From NCBI GenBank assembly GCA_035578905.1, contig JAQJVL010000059.1:2015636-2079635 (forward strand): a stretch of 64,000 bases of DNA. Direction: 5' to 3'. The position numbers and the translations under genes are program-made. The stretch is from Stictocephala bisonia. Its lineage: Eukaryota > Arthropoda > Insecta > Hemiptera > Membracidae. The notes under the pieces were generated by a model. That model searched no databases. It was not told the DNA's origin and was given only the letters and a program-made list of their open reading frames with translations. Numbering within the stretch: position 1 is the stretch's first letter; every line of letters starts with the position of its first letter. Shown one piece after another: positions 46,901 through 58,900 of this stretch.

Positions 46901-49900
46901 GGTGGGAAGCGGTTTGGAAACGATGAAGAACTGAAAGAAGAAGTGACAACCTGGCTCATATCATTGGCGGCTGAAGAGTATAACACCGGCATTGAAAAAC
47001 TGATTCCTCGGTACAATAAATGCTTTGACAACCAAGGCAACTTCATTGAGAAGTAGGCTAGGTTACTGTGAGTATGTAAATAAAGTTCTGTGTTGTTATC
47101 TTTCGTTTTTAATTTTTTATACCAAAACGTTCTTTACTTTCTGGACGACCCTCGTATATCCATTAAAATAATTGATATGTATAGAAAAAGATTTCCTGTA
47201 TCAATTGGTACCATTGTCATCCTGATTTGACATCAGTTAATACAATATTCATTGTGGCAAATAGATACATTTACGCAGCCTATGTCTGTACCAGATAACT
47301 ATTATTACAGCACAAACAACATATACAGCCTAAAATATTTACTGACCATCTAAATAATTGTTCAAATTCAAATTCAAATTGTTTATTTGTCAATTAACAA
47401 TAGTATATTGCATAACAATGGTCAATATAAATACAATAAAACAAAGGTTAAAATTGTGAGGGCTTAAACCTAATTAGAGCTATGTTTATCATACTTAGAC
47501 ATCAAGTATTCACTTACAGAGTAAAATTCCTTTTCAATCAGGAAACATTTTAGTCTTAACCTAAACTTACTAACTACGGTTACTGCTCTCAATTCCAGAG
47601 GGAGGCTGTTAAATAATTTAATTGCAGAATAATATAACTGGCTCTAAAAAAATGATGTTCGGTGCTTTGGAAAGGGTAGACGGCTGGATTTTCGGAAATT
47701 ATGTTGTACAGGTGATTCGGTGGTAAAAATATGCATGTTTTTTTTTAATAAAGGTTAAGGTCTCAAGTATGTACAGGCTTGGAAATGTAAGTAAATTGTT
47801 TGCACGGAACAGCCCCCTGCATGATTGATTCCTTGCCAATCCCAAAACAATCCTCAGACATTTCTTCTGTAAACGGAAGATGTACAATGTCCTGGTGTTT
47901 TCAGAGCCCCAAATTGGAAGTGCATAAGTAAGATGTGGAAATATGCATTCATAATAGCAGGCCAGAAGAACTTCAGTACTGGAAAAACGAGAAAGTCTAC
48001 ACAGTAAAAAGATACCACTGCACAATTTGCCACAAACTTTGTCCATGTGAAGATGAAAGTACAACCTTGAGTCCAGAACGACACCCAAGAAGTTTGTACA
48101 TTGTGACGGGCTAGTAACGAAATCACCTAAAAGGAGGGACGAGCTTCCACTAGCACTGTTCATAGGTGCTCGAATTCTAAAGTCGAGAAATGTTGTCTTT
48201 GCAGTGTTCACGGTAAGGCGATTTTCTTCCAGCCATTGAAGAAGACAACTACCTTGTACAAAAATATCGCATTCCAGAGTTTCCCTATTTTTATGTGACA
48301 TATTGATGGATGTGTCGTCAGCAAATAGACATAAATTCCCTCCGTTTACACTTGACGAGATGTCATTAATAAATAACAGAAACAAGACTGGGCCAAGATT
48401 AGAGCCTTGGGGTACCCCTGACTTCACTGTTTCTACAGAGGATACTCGATGACTTAAGCAACCGGAGTCGTCAACAAAGGGAATTTCAACCACCTGGCTA
48501 CGGCCTTTTAAAAATGAAGAAATCCAGTCGAATGCAGCTCCCCTTATTCCAAGGTTATGTAGTTTAAACAATAAGAGCTCATGATTGACAACGTCGAATG
48601 CCTTTTGGAGATCTAAGAATACACCAAACGAATGCTGACGTTCATCTAAAGCTAAAGAAACATTTTTGATGAAGTCAAACACGGCATCAACTGTTGAGAA
48701 TCCTCGTCTAAATCCAAATTGTTTTTCGAAAATGATATTATTTTTCGAAAGGAATGATAATAAACGAATGAGGAATAGCTTTTCCAGACTTTGGAAAACG
48801 TTGATAGGATGGATATAGGCCTATAGTTTTCAATGTCACATGGGCTTCCCTTTTTAAATAATGGTTTAACTACAGCTTGCTTTAGAATACCTGGAAAAAC
48901 GCCACTTTCGAAGGTAGCATTCGCAATGTGGGCCAAGGGCAAAGCCGACTACTCAACAACATGTTGTTAGTTATATAGAACAGAGGCCTAGTCGAAATTT
49001 TTGCAGATTTTTTCATGGTATATAAATAACTAAGAAACAAGGATATGATCGTTTTCCTGAGCTGAAAACAAGAAAAACCGAAAAATAATTTTGTACGGAA
49101 ATATAGCATTATGGGTAGTTATCCAGAATTTCATCCTGACTTTGAATATGCTGAGGGGTATGCAATCAAACCATTAGTAATCGTGTCGGCGCCGGAAATG
49201 TGCAGTTTCTGAAAGATTATATTTTGTTAGGAAAGGCTAGGTTGGGCATTGATTGATAGGTATGTTTGGTTTGCTTAGTTTAAGTAGATTACATTCTGTT
49301 TGGTTAGGTTTGGATAGGTTATTCATTATTATTTATTTATTCATTATTTTTAAGACGCCGATCATAGAGATATGTGCGAATATGAGAGATGAACGAGTGT
49401 AGTCATTGTTACTATCTGAGCTTGATTTTTTGGTTAAATTTAAATTTTAAAAAAGTTAGGTTTTGAAAGATAAGGTAATTTTTTTGGATTAGTCTTTGTT
49501 AACCTAGCATACTTAAACCTAACTTAACCTAACAATACTCAATCTATCAAAATATAACATGTCTGAAACCAGTACATATTCAGCGCTAACATGCTGTTCC
49601 GACATACTTGTGATCAAGACAATATTCCTCACAATCTGAGTACCCACGATACTATATTTACGACATTTATTTTTCCATTTTTACTCATTCCGTAATTTTC
49701 CTGGCTTTTCCGCTGAAAAAATGATCATATTCTTTTTCTTAGCTATTAATCTAGTATTAAAAAAAATTCAGCCAAAAAAATCTGTCTGTCTATATATACT
49801 TAATTTTCTGATCTAAAAAAATAGGAATCATTGTTTCAAAGTAATGGATAAAGTTCTATTCTAGGTATTGAAAACAACAAAACCTCACATAAATTCCAAA

Positions 49901-52900
49901 TTTTTAGATGAATTCAAATTTGTTCAATTTAATCTGTGAATGAATAAATTGTGCCGAAATCATATCCGGTACAACATTACACAGTATATTTGATGTGCTT
50001 AACTTATTCTTATTTAAGATTGTATGACTTTTCTTGAATATTACATCACACCCTGATAATTTATTATTTACCATGGGAAATTTAAATACGGTACTAACAT
50101 AGAAATATAATCAAACCATTATACAGCGTGGTCACAATTAAGCCTGGAACCCCTTTTTTAACTCTTTCAGCCCCAACACCCGATATATTGGACGTGTAGT
50201 GTTAGGGATTCTGAACCGTCTTATAGTTTATGACCTGGTACAATTCTCTGTCTGTGATCACCGGTATTTAGTTAGTGGACTATGATTTATTCGAGGTGTC
50301 CCAGCTATAGTGGCTTTGTGATCAATGATATTTAGTAAGTGGACTATGACTTCTTCGGGGTGTCCGAGTTGTGGTGGTGTCGACCACTCCCGATCGTCCA
50401 GTGCCAAATGCTAGAACCATTAACAAAAACTGAAACAGTTTGGTCTGTCAGACAACGAGTGCATCGAGAGGTGTACAGAGTAAAATGCAATCTCGCCTCG
50501 ATCCTGTGTCTGATACTCGGCAACGACCTGTCTCGTCGGTATCTGAATATGATACGTAAGGACGTTATGGACTTATCCAGGCTTTCGTATCTTATCAACT
50601 TCTTCTACAAGAGCTACTACCTGTCGAACGGTGTCGACCGACAGCGGTTATACAAACTGTTTCCGAAATTGAAGCGCATCAATTCTCGCACGCTCTCAAA
50701 GACAACACGCGATAAGTCTCGCTTAAGGATCCAATCGGCAAAATACAAGAGTACAGGACGATGATCGGTCGGCACCTTGTACGAAGGCAAACAGAACGTA
50801 CAACACAATTTGGTTGGCGCAGAGGTACACGACATACTGGAAACCAATATCACGACAAACATTTTACCAGATTAAACGGTGCGTGAAATGTGTATTCACC
50901 CGAGATGAACTGTCCAGTGAAGAGGTACACGATAAGTTTTTCGACTATTTCTACGAGACCAGCTGGTACGACAACGACAATGACTGTGCGATTAAGAAAT
51001 GGTTCCTCAAGCAGGATCTGACCTGGAAGAAGTTGAAACGTAACTACTGGCGCTACGTTTATCTGTTTTTGGATGTACAGAGACGACTGTGAGAGGTGGA
51101 AAAGGAGAAGTCTTTCAACGTGTTCACCATCTTCAGACACAGTCTCAAGTGCGTTCAATACAATTTCAACAGTCTGTACAAGTTGATGTGACATACTGAA
51201 CGACAGTACTGCTAAGTATCGCAGGCAATGTTCAAGGAAAACAGGCCGGCCACGTGGTGTAAGCTGTTCGACTTGGGACAACTTGCCAAGAAATTTGGTT
51301 ACTGCATCAGCATTGATAGTGTCACCTTTAATCTGTTGATGAACAGATACGTGAAGAAGTTGAAAGGGAATGCATTTAAGAAAAGAAAAGCTGAACCGAA
51401 GGTGTGGAAAGTTTCACCTTTGACGGTATACAACTCCCACCGTGTGATAACCGTCGATTCCGGCGCTAAGACTCCCATTGTCACATGTACCAGATCGAGT
51501 GAGTCCATGGGTTTCACATACCGGACGCTAAGCAAATGTACAGTGTCGTCTTGGAACCAGGAACATCATCGTAGAAAAAAAGCGGTTGGAAATTACACGC
51601 GAGATTGATGGTGAGGTGTGACTCGATATAGAGTATAGATATTTCCGCGAAAAGCTCACATGTCATTGAATACACGCTGTTTCAAATGAAATGGTTCGAC
51701 CGAAAACAGAGCATGTACGAAAGTAGAAAACTGCAACGTCTCAAGTTCAACAAGTACAGTACATGAACGATCAAAAGTGTATAGAAAGGATAGTGGACAA
51801 ATATTTCAACAGCGAAGTTCGTAGCAAGAGAACACTTGTCGTTTAGGGTTCTTGTGTGAATTTCATGAACTGGTCATTGTTCAGAGGACAACACAAATAC
51901 TTTCATGATGAGTTGAAAAGAGCCGTGAGGAGGTGTGCTGGCTAGGACATGATAGTATACAACGAATTGTACACCACCAATACACGTAGCAACTGTTACG
52001 ATCGGCTCGCTACGCAAATGCTTTATTTTTTTTATATATACATATATACATTTTTTTTTCTCTTTCATAATAACCCTAATCAAAGGCATTTAACATTTTC
52101 TTGTTTTAAATACCATCCAAAATTGTTTAGTTTTTATTTTTATTAAATTGCCATAACTCATCAAATTGTGTATTTTATTCAGTTTGAATTTTTTATTTAA
52201 TCCTGAATAAGAGTAGTCCATTAGTTTTAGTATTAATTGTTCATTGTACTGTTTAAGATTGAGCTTTTTTTTATTCTCTATTTTTATTTTTGAATTAAAG
52301 AACTCCCTTCCACGCACAAGCCTTGGGCTTATGTGGAAGGTACTCACATATAAAACATGTAGATTTTTTTCTTTCTTTTTTTTCATCTACCTTTTGTATA
52401 ACCTTGTAAGTGATATATATCGATGTATTTATTTTCTTCATATAACTATGTATCTATGTAACCTTATGATTTATATTTGAGTGAGTAAATAAAGATTTTG
52501 ATTTTGATATCTCAGCACCGTTAGGTTTATTGTGATATATGTCGTAAGGGTATGTACAGAGACAAAAACGGAGCAAAAAATATATTGTTAAAATTTGAAG
52601 AAACAACAACAACGATCAAAAACGTCTCTGACTTCTGTCGTCCTCGTCACACCCTACGAGAAGGCCATAAGGTCGAAAATCGTAAATCTCAGATTTCATC
52701 TTTGGGGCTGAAAGGGTTAAATCACAACAGAGAAAACCATGAAAGTTCACACACCATTACTGGTGACAGTAACCTACATTTCTGTTCAATTACCGACTGC
52801 ATGACGCCTTTGGCGGACGTCCCACTAGGAGTCAGAACAAAATATTTAATGAGAGTCTATTTTAAGTTGTACATCAATTTAAAGGTTGAAAAAAATGCTG

Positions 52901-55900
52901 CCAAACCGAACTTAAAAAGGTTGATCCAGTCGGAAGAAATTGCTGTTTGAATTTTAAAACTATTCCAAACTGTAAAACATTAAGTGTTACAAGTTAAATA
53001 ATGTTTAATTACCTTAGATCAAGTAAGTGTTCAAAATGTCCTCCTCCAATTGTCTGACAATGTCCTAGACGGTTGTAAAAGCCTCCCACTGCATTTTGAA
53101 GGTAGTCACGAGGAATATCTTGAGCTTCTAGATACAAGTTGTCTTAGGTGCACCAAATCTTGAGGCTTACTATAGTAAACTTTATCTTTGAGTTATCCCC
53201 ACAGAAAAAAAATCAAGCGGAGATAAATTTGATGAATGAGCAGGCAACTCTACTGCACCGCATCTTCCTATCTTGTTTGAGGGAATATTGTATCCAAGTA
53301 TTGTCAATTTCAACGCCATAGCGTAGTGGTGCTCCATTTTGTTAGAAATAAATTGTTTGGAATTGTGGGCAATGTCTAGCTTGTAGGGCGGGAATTATCT
53401 CATTATGGAGTATTCCTAAGTACAAGACAGCATTTAAATTACCACTGATAAAAAATAAGCCTACAATTTGGTTTCCAATCATACCTGCCCAAACATTAAG
53501 GTTTTGTGGGTGCTGTGTGCAAGTCTCATCTTTCTGGTGTGAGTTGCTGTTGTCCCAATACCGACAATTATGCCTATTAACAGTGCCATTAAGCATAAAT
53601 GTTGCCTCATCTGAGAATAAAATATTGTTCAGAAGTATTTGGTTTCGGTTAATTCTATCCATCATACCTTCACAAAATTCGAGCTGTCGATCGAAGTTGT
53701 CTTCGTTGAGTTCCTGAAACAGATATACTCGGTAAGCCTTAAAACCTGATTTTTTAAAAACTTTTCTGATTGACTCCCGAGACATTCCATGTTCTTGAGC
53801 TGATGTTCTAACCGATTCAGTGGAATTTTTGACAAAAAATTGAAGAACATCTACTGATGAGAGTTCATCTTTCACTGTTGTTGGTCGTCCAGTTCTGACA
53901 TGATCCTTAACGCTGCCAGTCTCTTCAAAATGAGCAACGGTTTTAACTGCTGTTGACTTGGAAATAAAATTTCTGTCAGGAAAACTATCGTTAAATAAAT
54001 ATGTTACTGCATCATATGATCGTACACTATCTCCCCATCCACGCATCATTAGCAGTGTTATTGTTTCACATTCACAAAGTGACATAACGGTAAATAACAA
54101 AAACAAAATTATACGATTTTAAAACTTGAAACCGAATGAAAAACTTCTTTTATGTGCATAACTAAACCTGCTGAAAGCTTCAGTGCAACTGCTTACAAAA
54201 GATATAAAACTGCTGTTGGATTCAAATTCAAATTTGTGGAAAACCCAAAGAGCCCACTTTCACTTTCTAACTGTAGTCATGTTTTTTTAATGTTATTGAT
54301 GCATTCTTCCTGATTTAAATTAACACATTGGCAGACAACGGGAGGAGGACATTTTGAACACTTACTTTGATCTCAGGTAATCAAACATTGTTTTAACTTG
54401 TAACACTTATGATCAGTTTCACCAACCTTAGTTAAATTTGCTCTAACCTTGGTTAGTTTGATCGTGGTTAAAATATTTAATCATCGTTAATATTAATGCG
54501 TTTCATCATCAACATTTTGGTTAAATTTAAAACCAGAGATCAAATAAATATATTCAAAGAAGACCATGCATCTAACAAATGGACAACTCTGATTGGATGA
54601 CTGTTGTAAGAAAAATAAGCTAACTACCTAGCGACTATGACGTGAGTTTGTTTACATCGAATAGGTTATGTCAGTTGGGATATTCCTTACTAACAAACTG
54701 TGCTAGCTAGCATTTTAAAGTAAAAGTGAAAAACAGGAAAACAATACTTATTATATCTTAAATTAATCCAATTTTAAATCTTGAGTTGCTTATTATGGTA
54801 GAAGTAAAGAGAGATAAAGGCTGAAGTTTCAAACCTGATGAGAAAGCAATAGGCCTACTACTCAACATAACTAGGCCTACACAATTTACTTATAAAAAGA
54901 GAATGAAAAAAAAAACTGACGGTAAAGTTTTAAAGATAATAGAAAAATCTCTGAATGTTATTACTAAAATTGTTAACAGGTGACATTTTCTGTGTCGCTG
55001 TCCGCCGATCATAATTTGTTACCTCTCTTGCACAAAGTCGTAGGTTAGTTTTTCAGTTGCAGTAAAAGGGTAATTCATATTTTTGATTTTCTAAGGCATC
55101 GTCGGTTTGAGAAACTAATTTTACAACCACCTCCTTTGATAATCTAAGGCGTGAAATAAACTGGATATCACTTGAGGCTATTAATGGCCTCGTCTAAAAT
55201 AATAGCCTATCCTTTCAGGTGCTATATTTTCTATAAATTTCAATATAGGCTACATCTCTTCAGTTTGAATTTTACTTATTAATTAGTTAAGAATCTGACA
55301 AACAATTAACAAAAAAAAAAAATGATTTGTAACAGAATATATCTATTACATTATTATTAACCTCTTCTGTACGTAAAATTAAATGAATGAAAAGTCAACA
55401 GATGCAGACGATTATTGTTACTTAACCATGATTTAAAGTTTTAACTGGACCACACGCTAACCGAGGTCGGCGAAACCAGCCATTAATGTTTTACAATTTG
55501 GAATACTTTTAAAATTCGAACAGAAATTTCTTTCAACTGGATCAACTTTTGAAGTCCGGTATGCAACATTGTTTTACTGAAAACAAGACCTGTAGCATTA
55601 GTTTACTGAAACTAAGACCTTTCAATTGATGTACAACTTGAAATAAGCTCTCATTAAAGATTTTGTTCTGACTCCTTGTGGGCCGTCCCGCAAAGGCGTC
55701 ACGCAGTCGGTAATTGAACAGAAATGTAGGTTACTGTCATCAGTAATGGTGTGTGAACTTTCATGTTTTCCTCTGTTGTGGTTTAAAAGTTGAAAAAACT
55801 TTTAAACGACGGACTTAACTGTCACCCTGTATACTTAGTACTAATACAATAGTGATTATTTTTCTTTAATGTTCTAAATAATATTTGGGAAATGTGTGAC

Positions 55901-58900
55901 TTACTTCCTTCAACCGCTGTGGTATATACTTCTTAATTTTCTTTCCAGAACTCTGTCCAATTTTCTTAAACGTAGAGCGGATTTCTAACAATTTCAATTT
56001 CACTTCCTCCTCTTTCAAACCCAACTCTTTCTTGATTACGTCAGCCATGTCATCAAATTCTGCGAATTCATACATTTGTTAAATAATTGAAGAATTTTTT
56101 GAACAATCAAAGTAAACTATTAATGAATAATGAATTTTTATTAAAAAAAGATGACTTAAAATTACAAAGTATGTATGGAGTAATGACTAGCTACAGTAAC
56201 AAGTTACATGGCTAGTTGACACTAAACAGATAACAATGGACCTCTAAGTCTGGCATCAACTATGCTTGACCTTACAGTTAGCAGTGATGATTGTGTACTA
56301 TACACTAACTAAAAATGAAACAAAACAAGAAATTCCAAATACATCATTTGTGACAGTTAGGTAGTCTTTGTGTTACACATATAAAAAGTTGAAAAAAAAT
56401 ATAGAAATGTTTTCAAAACTTTTATATTACTTCAATTGTATTTTGTATCACTGCACCACATGCTGTTGATTGCCAGTCAACACTCCAAAGACTCAGTAAT
56501 AACAATAAACTGGGTGTGCACGACTTCAACACATGATGTTGATTGCCAGTCAACACTCCAAAGATTCGGTAATACACAATAAACTGGTGTGCACAACGAC
56601 TTCAACACATGATGTATTAAATTCAATAAACTATGCTTTTAATACATACTGCAGATGTATGGGTGGGCGGGTAGGTCATTACCACTGTACGTGTTATTAC
56701 TAAGCTACTCTGTTGTTACGCAGTTTGTTTGTTTAACACATTCGCTGCTGCGACACAAGGAGTAGCGTATTGTGCGGCGTTGCCTTGCACCATGACCGCA
56801 CGCGCGTCGACATATTTCAGCATAGCGATAAGTAAAATTTATACATGGGCAATTCATGCAATATTTTTATTAGTTCATTTGTCATGAATTTACATATTTA
56901 ATCCCCTTTAAACCACTGGTTCATTCTATTCCAGTCTATTTATTGCCAATAGTTGTTCTTTGCTGTTGTTGTGGGAGAGCAACTGGTCAAAATTATCAAT
57001 ATTTAATTTGTTACAGTTAAAATAATATATTTCACAGGCAAAAAGAAGAACGTATAAAATAATGGATAACAACTTAATTATTGTTATTCACTATCATGGT
57101 GAAAAATGATGACATCCATATAAATGATTACTTTTTTTTAAACTTACGATGAGTTGACTGAATCGTTGATTTGATACATCAAATCGCATTGATTTTTCAA
57201 TGCTTTTCAATGCATTGCACATCCCTAATTGCCAGTGAACATTCCAAAGACTCAGTAATAAACAATAAACTGGGTGTGCACAACGACTTCAACACATGAT
57301 GTTGATTGCCAGTCAACACATCAAAACATCAATATTAATTGTGTTTAAATTATGTAAATCCAAAAATAATGTTCTGTTTTTGACAACGCTAAGTACTGTT
57401 AATAGAGCCTTGTTGATCCATCTAATTTTAAAAAAACATTCCACTGTAAGTTTTACAAGCTCATATATGTTTGAAATTCTATCTTATGGGTAAAAAATTA
57501 TAAGTATTTTTCTGAATTTAATGTTAAACACACATACTATACTTAAGAATTCAAAAAAGTCCTCTTTACTTGGGTTTTAGGTTGTCCAACCATCTGCCTA
57601 TAGTCCATAAGCTTTTTAAAGCTAGCAACTTCAAAAATAAATTCAAAGATTCCTACGACTGAAATATTATTATTCCCTTGGAGAGCTGCTGGATGATGTA
57701 GATTTACCGTTTATTGGATAAAAATGTACTATATATACATTAAGTTACTGTTGCATTAACCTTCTGGGACGCGCCTCATTGTACAAAGTACAACAGTCAT
57801 ATTTTTTTTAATTTTAACCAGCATAATTTTGCACTGTAAGATTGGTAACCGCGATGTATTCCTCAGCCACTCGCAACTACACACTTCCTTCATCGGATAT
57901 TACTATGGTAAAGGTCAGCCAGTTGTCAGGGTTAAATCGAGCTGATTCAGGGTTGTTGTACTTTATACAATGCACACGTTCTTGTGCAGAGTTTTTTATC
58001 CAGTAAATGTTGTTAAAACTATCTAAATAGTCATTTTGTGTGTTTTATGTCCTGTGAACATTGTTAGAAATACTATATGTACAGTTATTTTGAATGTTAT
58101 CTGTGTGTTTTTATTTATTAGTCGTTAATTTTTTCAGCAGTTTAGATTTTAAAATTTGAAATTCGGCAAGTTTATTTCTATCATTACCTTAATTTAAGTT
58201 ACTGAGCAACACATTTCTCCAACTTTGTTAATAAAACAGCAGTATCATTTTTAAAGAAAAATACATTTTTTCTATCCTTTACATTATTTTTCATTAATCA
58301 GTATAAAAAAGTGATTAACACACTTAACATTATTTTCCTAGTGTAAGACAGAATTACCTGATAAAAGGTACTTGTAGCATGAAATACACACTCGGACAGG
58401 ATTGAATTTAGAAATAAGCATGGGCGCCTTGTAATCGGAGCAGTCACTGCAGACAACCTTCACAAATACATTATTGTATTAGCTCCTATGTAGTGATAAC
58501 TGGTTTTGGAATGTTTCATTAGTTACTAAACAATTACAAATAATAAACCCTCCCCGTGTACCTAAAAGTGTTAAGGGCTTTTACTAAAAAATAGTAAATA
58601 TTACAAAGGTATGACATGTTATATATCTCTCAAATTACATAAAAAAACACACACATACAAAATAAAGATATATTGACAAAAATTAAATGTACTTATATCC
58701 TTAAACACAATTTTTTACCTATAAAAAGTTTTCAAAGTTTGGACTATTGTCACAAGCGTTACAGTGAACCTAGAAACAATTCCAAAATATAACAATTGTA
58801 GATAATTTTGTGTGTATTAATATATTAAAGAAAAATAAAACAAATTGAAACATTAACTCTTTGAGCCCCAGACAAATTATCTAATGTAACTCTGAGAAAG

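Larger units (their letters stand above)
50162..52716 (+). mobile_element. TTAA-flanked element carrying a Fanzor gene
   Basis: TTAA at 50,158-50,161 and 52,717-52,720 encloses inverted ends CTCTTTCAGCCCCAA and (reverse) CCCTTTCAGCCCCAA. TTAA duplication suggests mobilisation by a piggyBac-type transposase, which this element does not encode. A similar left end (CTCTTTGAGCCCCAGAC after TTAA) occurs at 58,856. The interior is a single decayed gene plus an inserted LINE tail; without the tail the element is about 2.06 kb. Confidence 0.8.
50122..55833. mobile_element. long-inverted-repeat transposon containing three nested insertions
   Basis: The left end TATACAGCGTGGTCACAATT (50,120) and the right end, in reverse, TATACAGGGTGACAGTTAAG (55,833), both at TA, resemble Tc1/mariner-type ends. 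The arms continue as imperfect inverted repeats for about 300 bases: 50,122-50,161 plus 52,721-52,982 on the left, and 55,483-55,833 on the right. The left arm is interrupted by the Fanzor element (50,162-52,716) and by a Tc1/mariner copy (52,983-54,407). Without them the element is about 1.7 kb. No gene of its own is visible. Confidence 0.7.
56463..57320. repeat. 75-base repeat, two tandem copies plus one displaced
   Basis: GTTGATTGCCAGTCAACACT ... CTTCAACACATGATG occurs at about 56,463-56,535 and 56,536-56,611 in tandem, and again at about 57,228-57,305. The stretch between copies two and three holds one unit of the GC-rich minisatellite (56,655-56,698) and a TTAA element, suggesting an original array was split. 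Confidence 0.65.

Noticed and set aside
49260..49560. TTAGG/CCTAA words suggesting an interstitial telomere
   Set aside because: Words are scattered and irregular (TTAGGTT, CCTAACTT); no tandem array.
51950..52010. Alternative reading of the Fanzor region as an IS607/IS200-type bacterial insertion or contamination
   Set aside because: It lies inside TTAA- and TA-bounded eukaryotic transposons within an animal intron, is interrupted by a LINE tail, and its motif spacing fits Fanzor rather than compact bacterial TnpB; no serine recombinase or TnpA is nearby.
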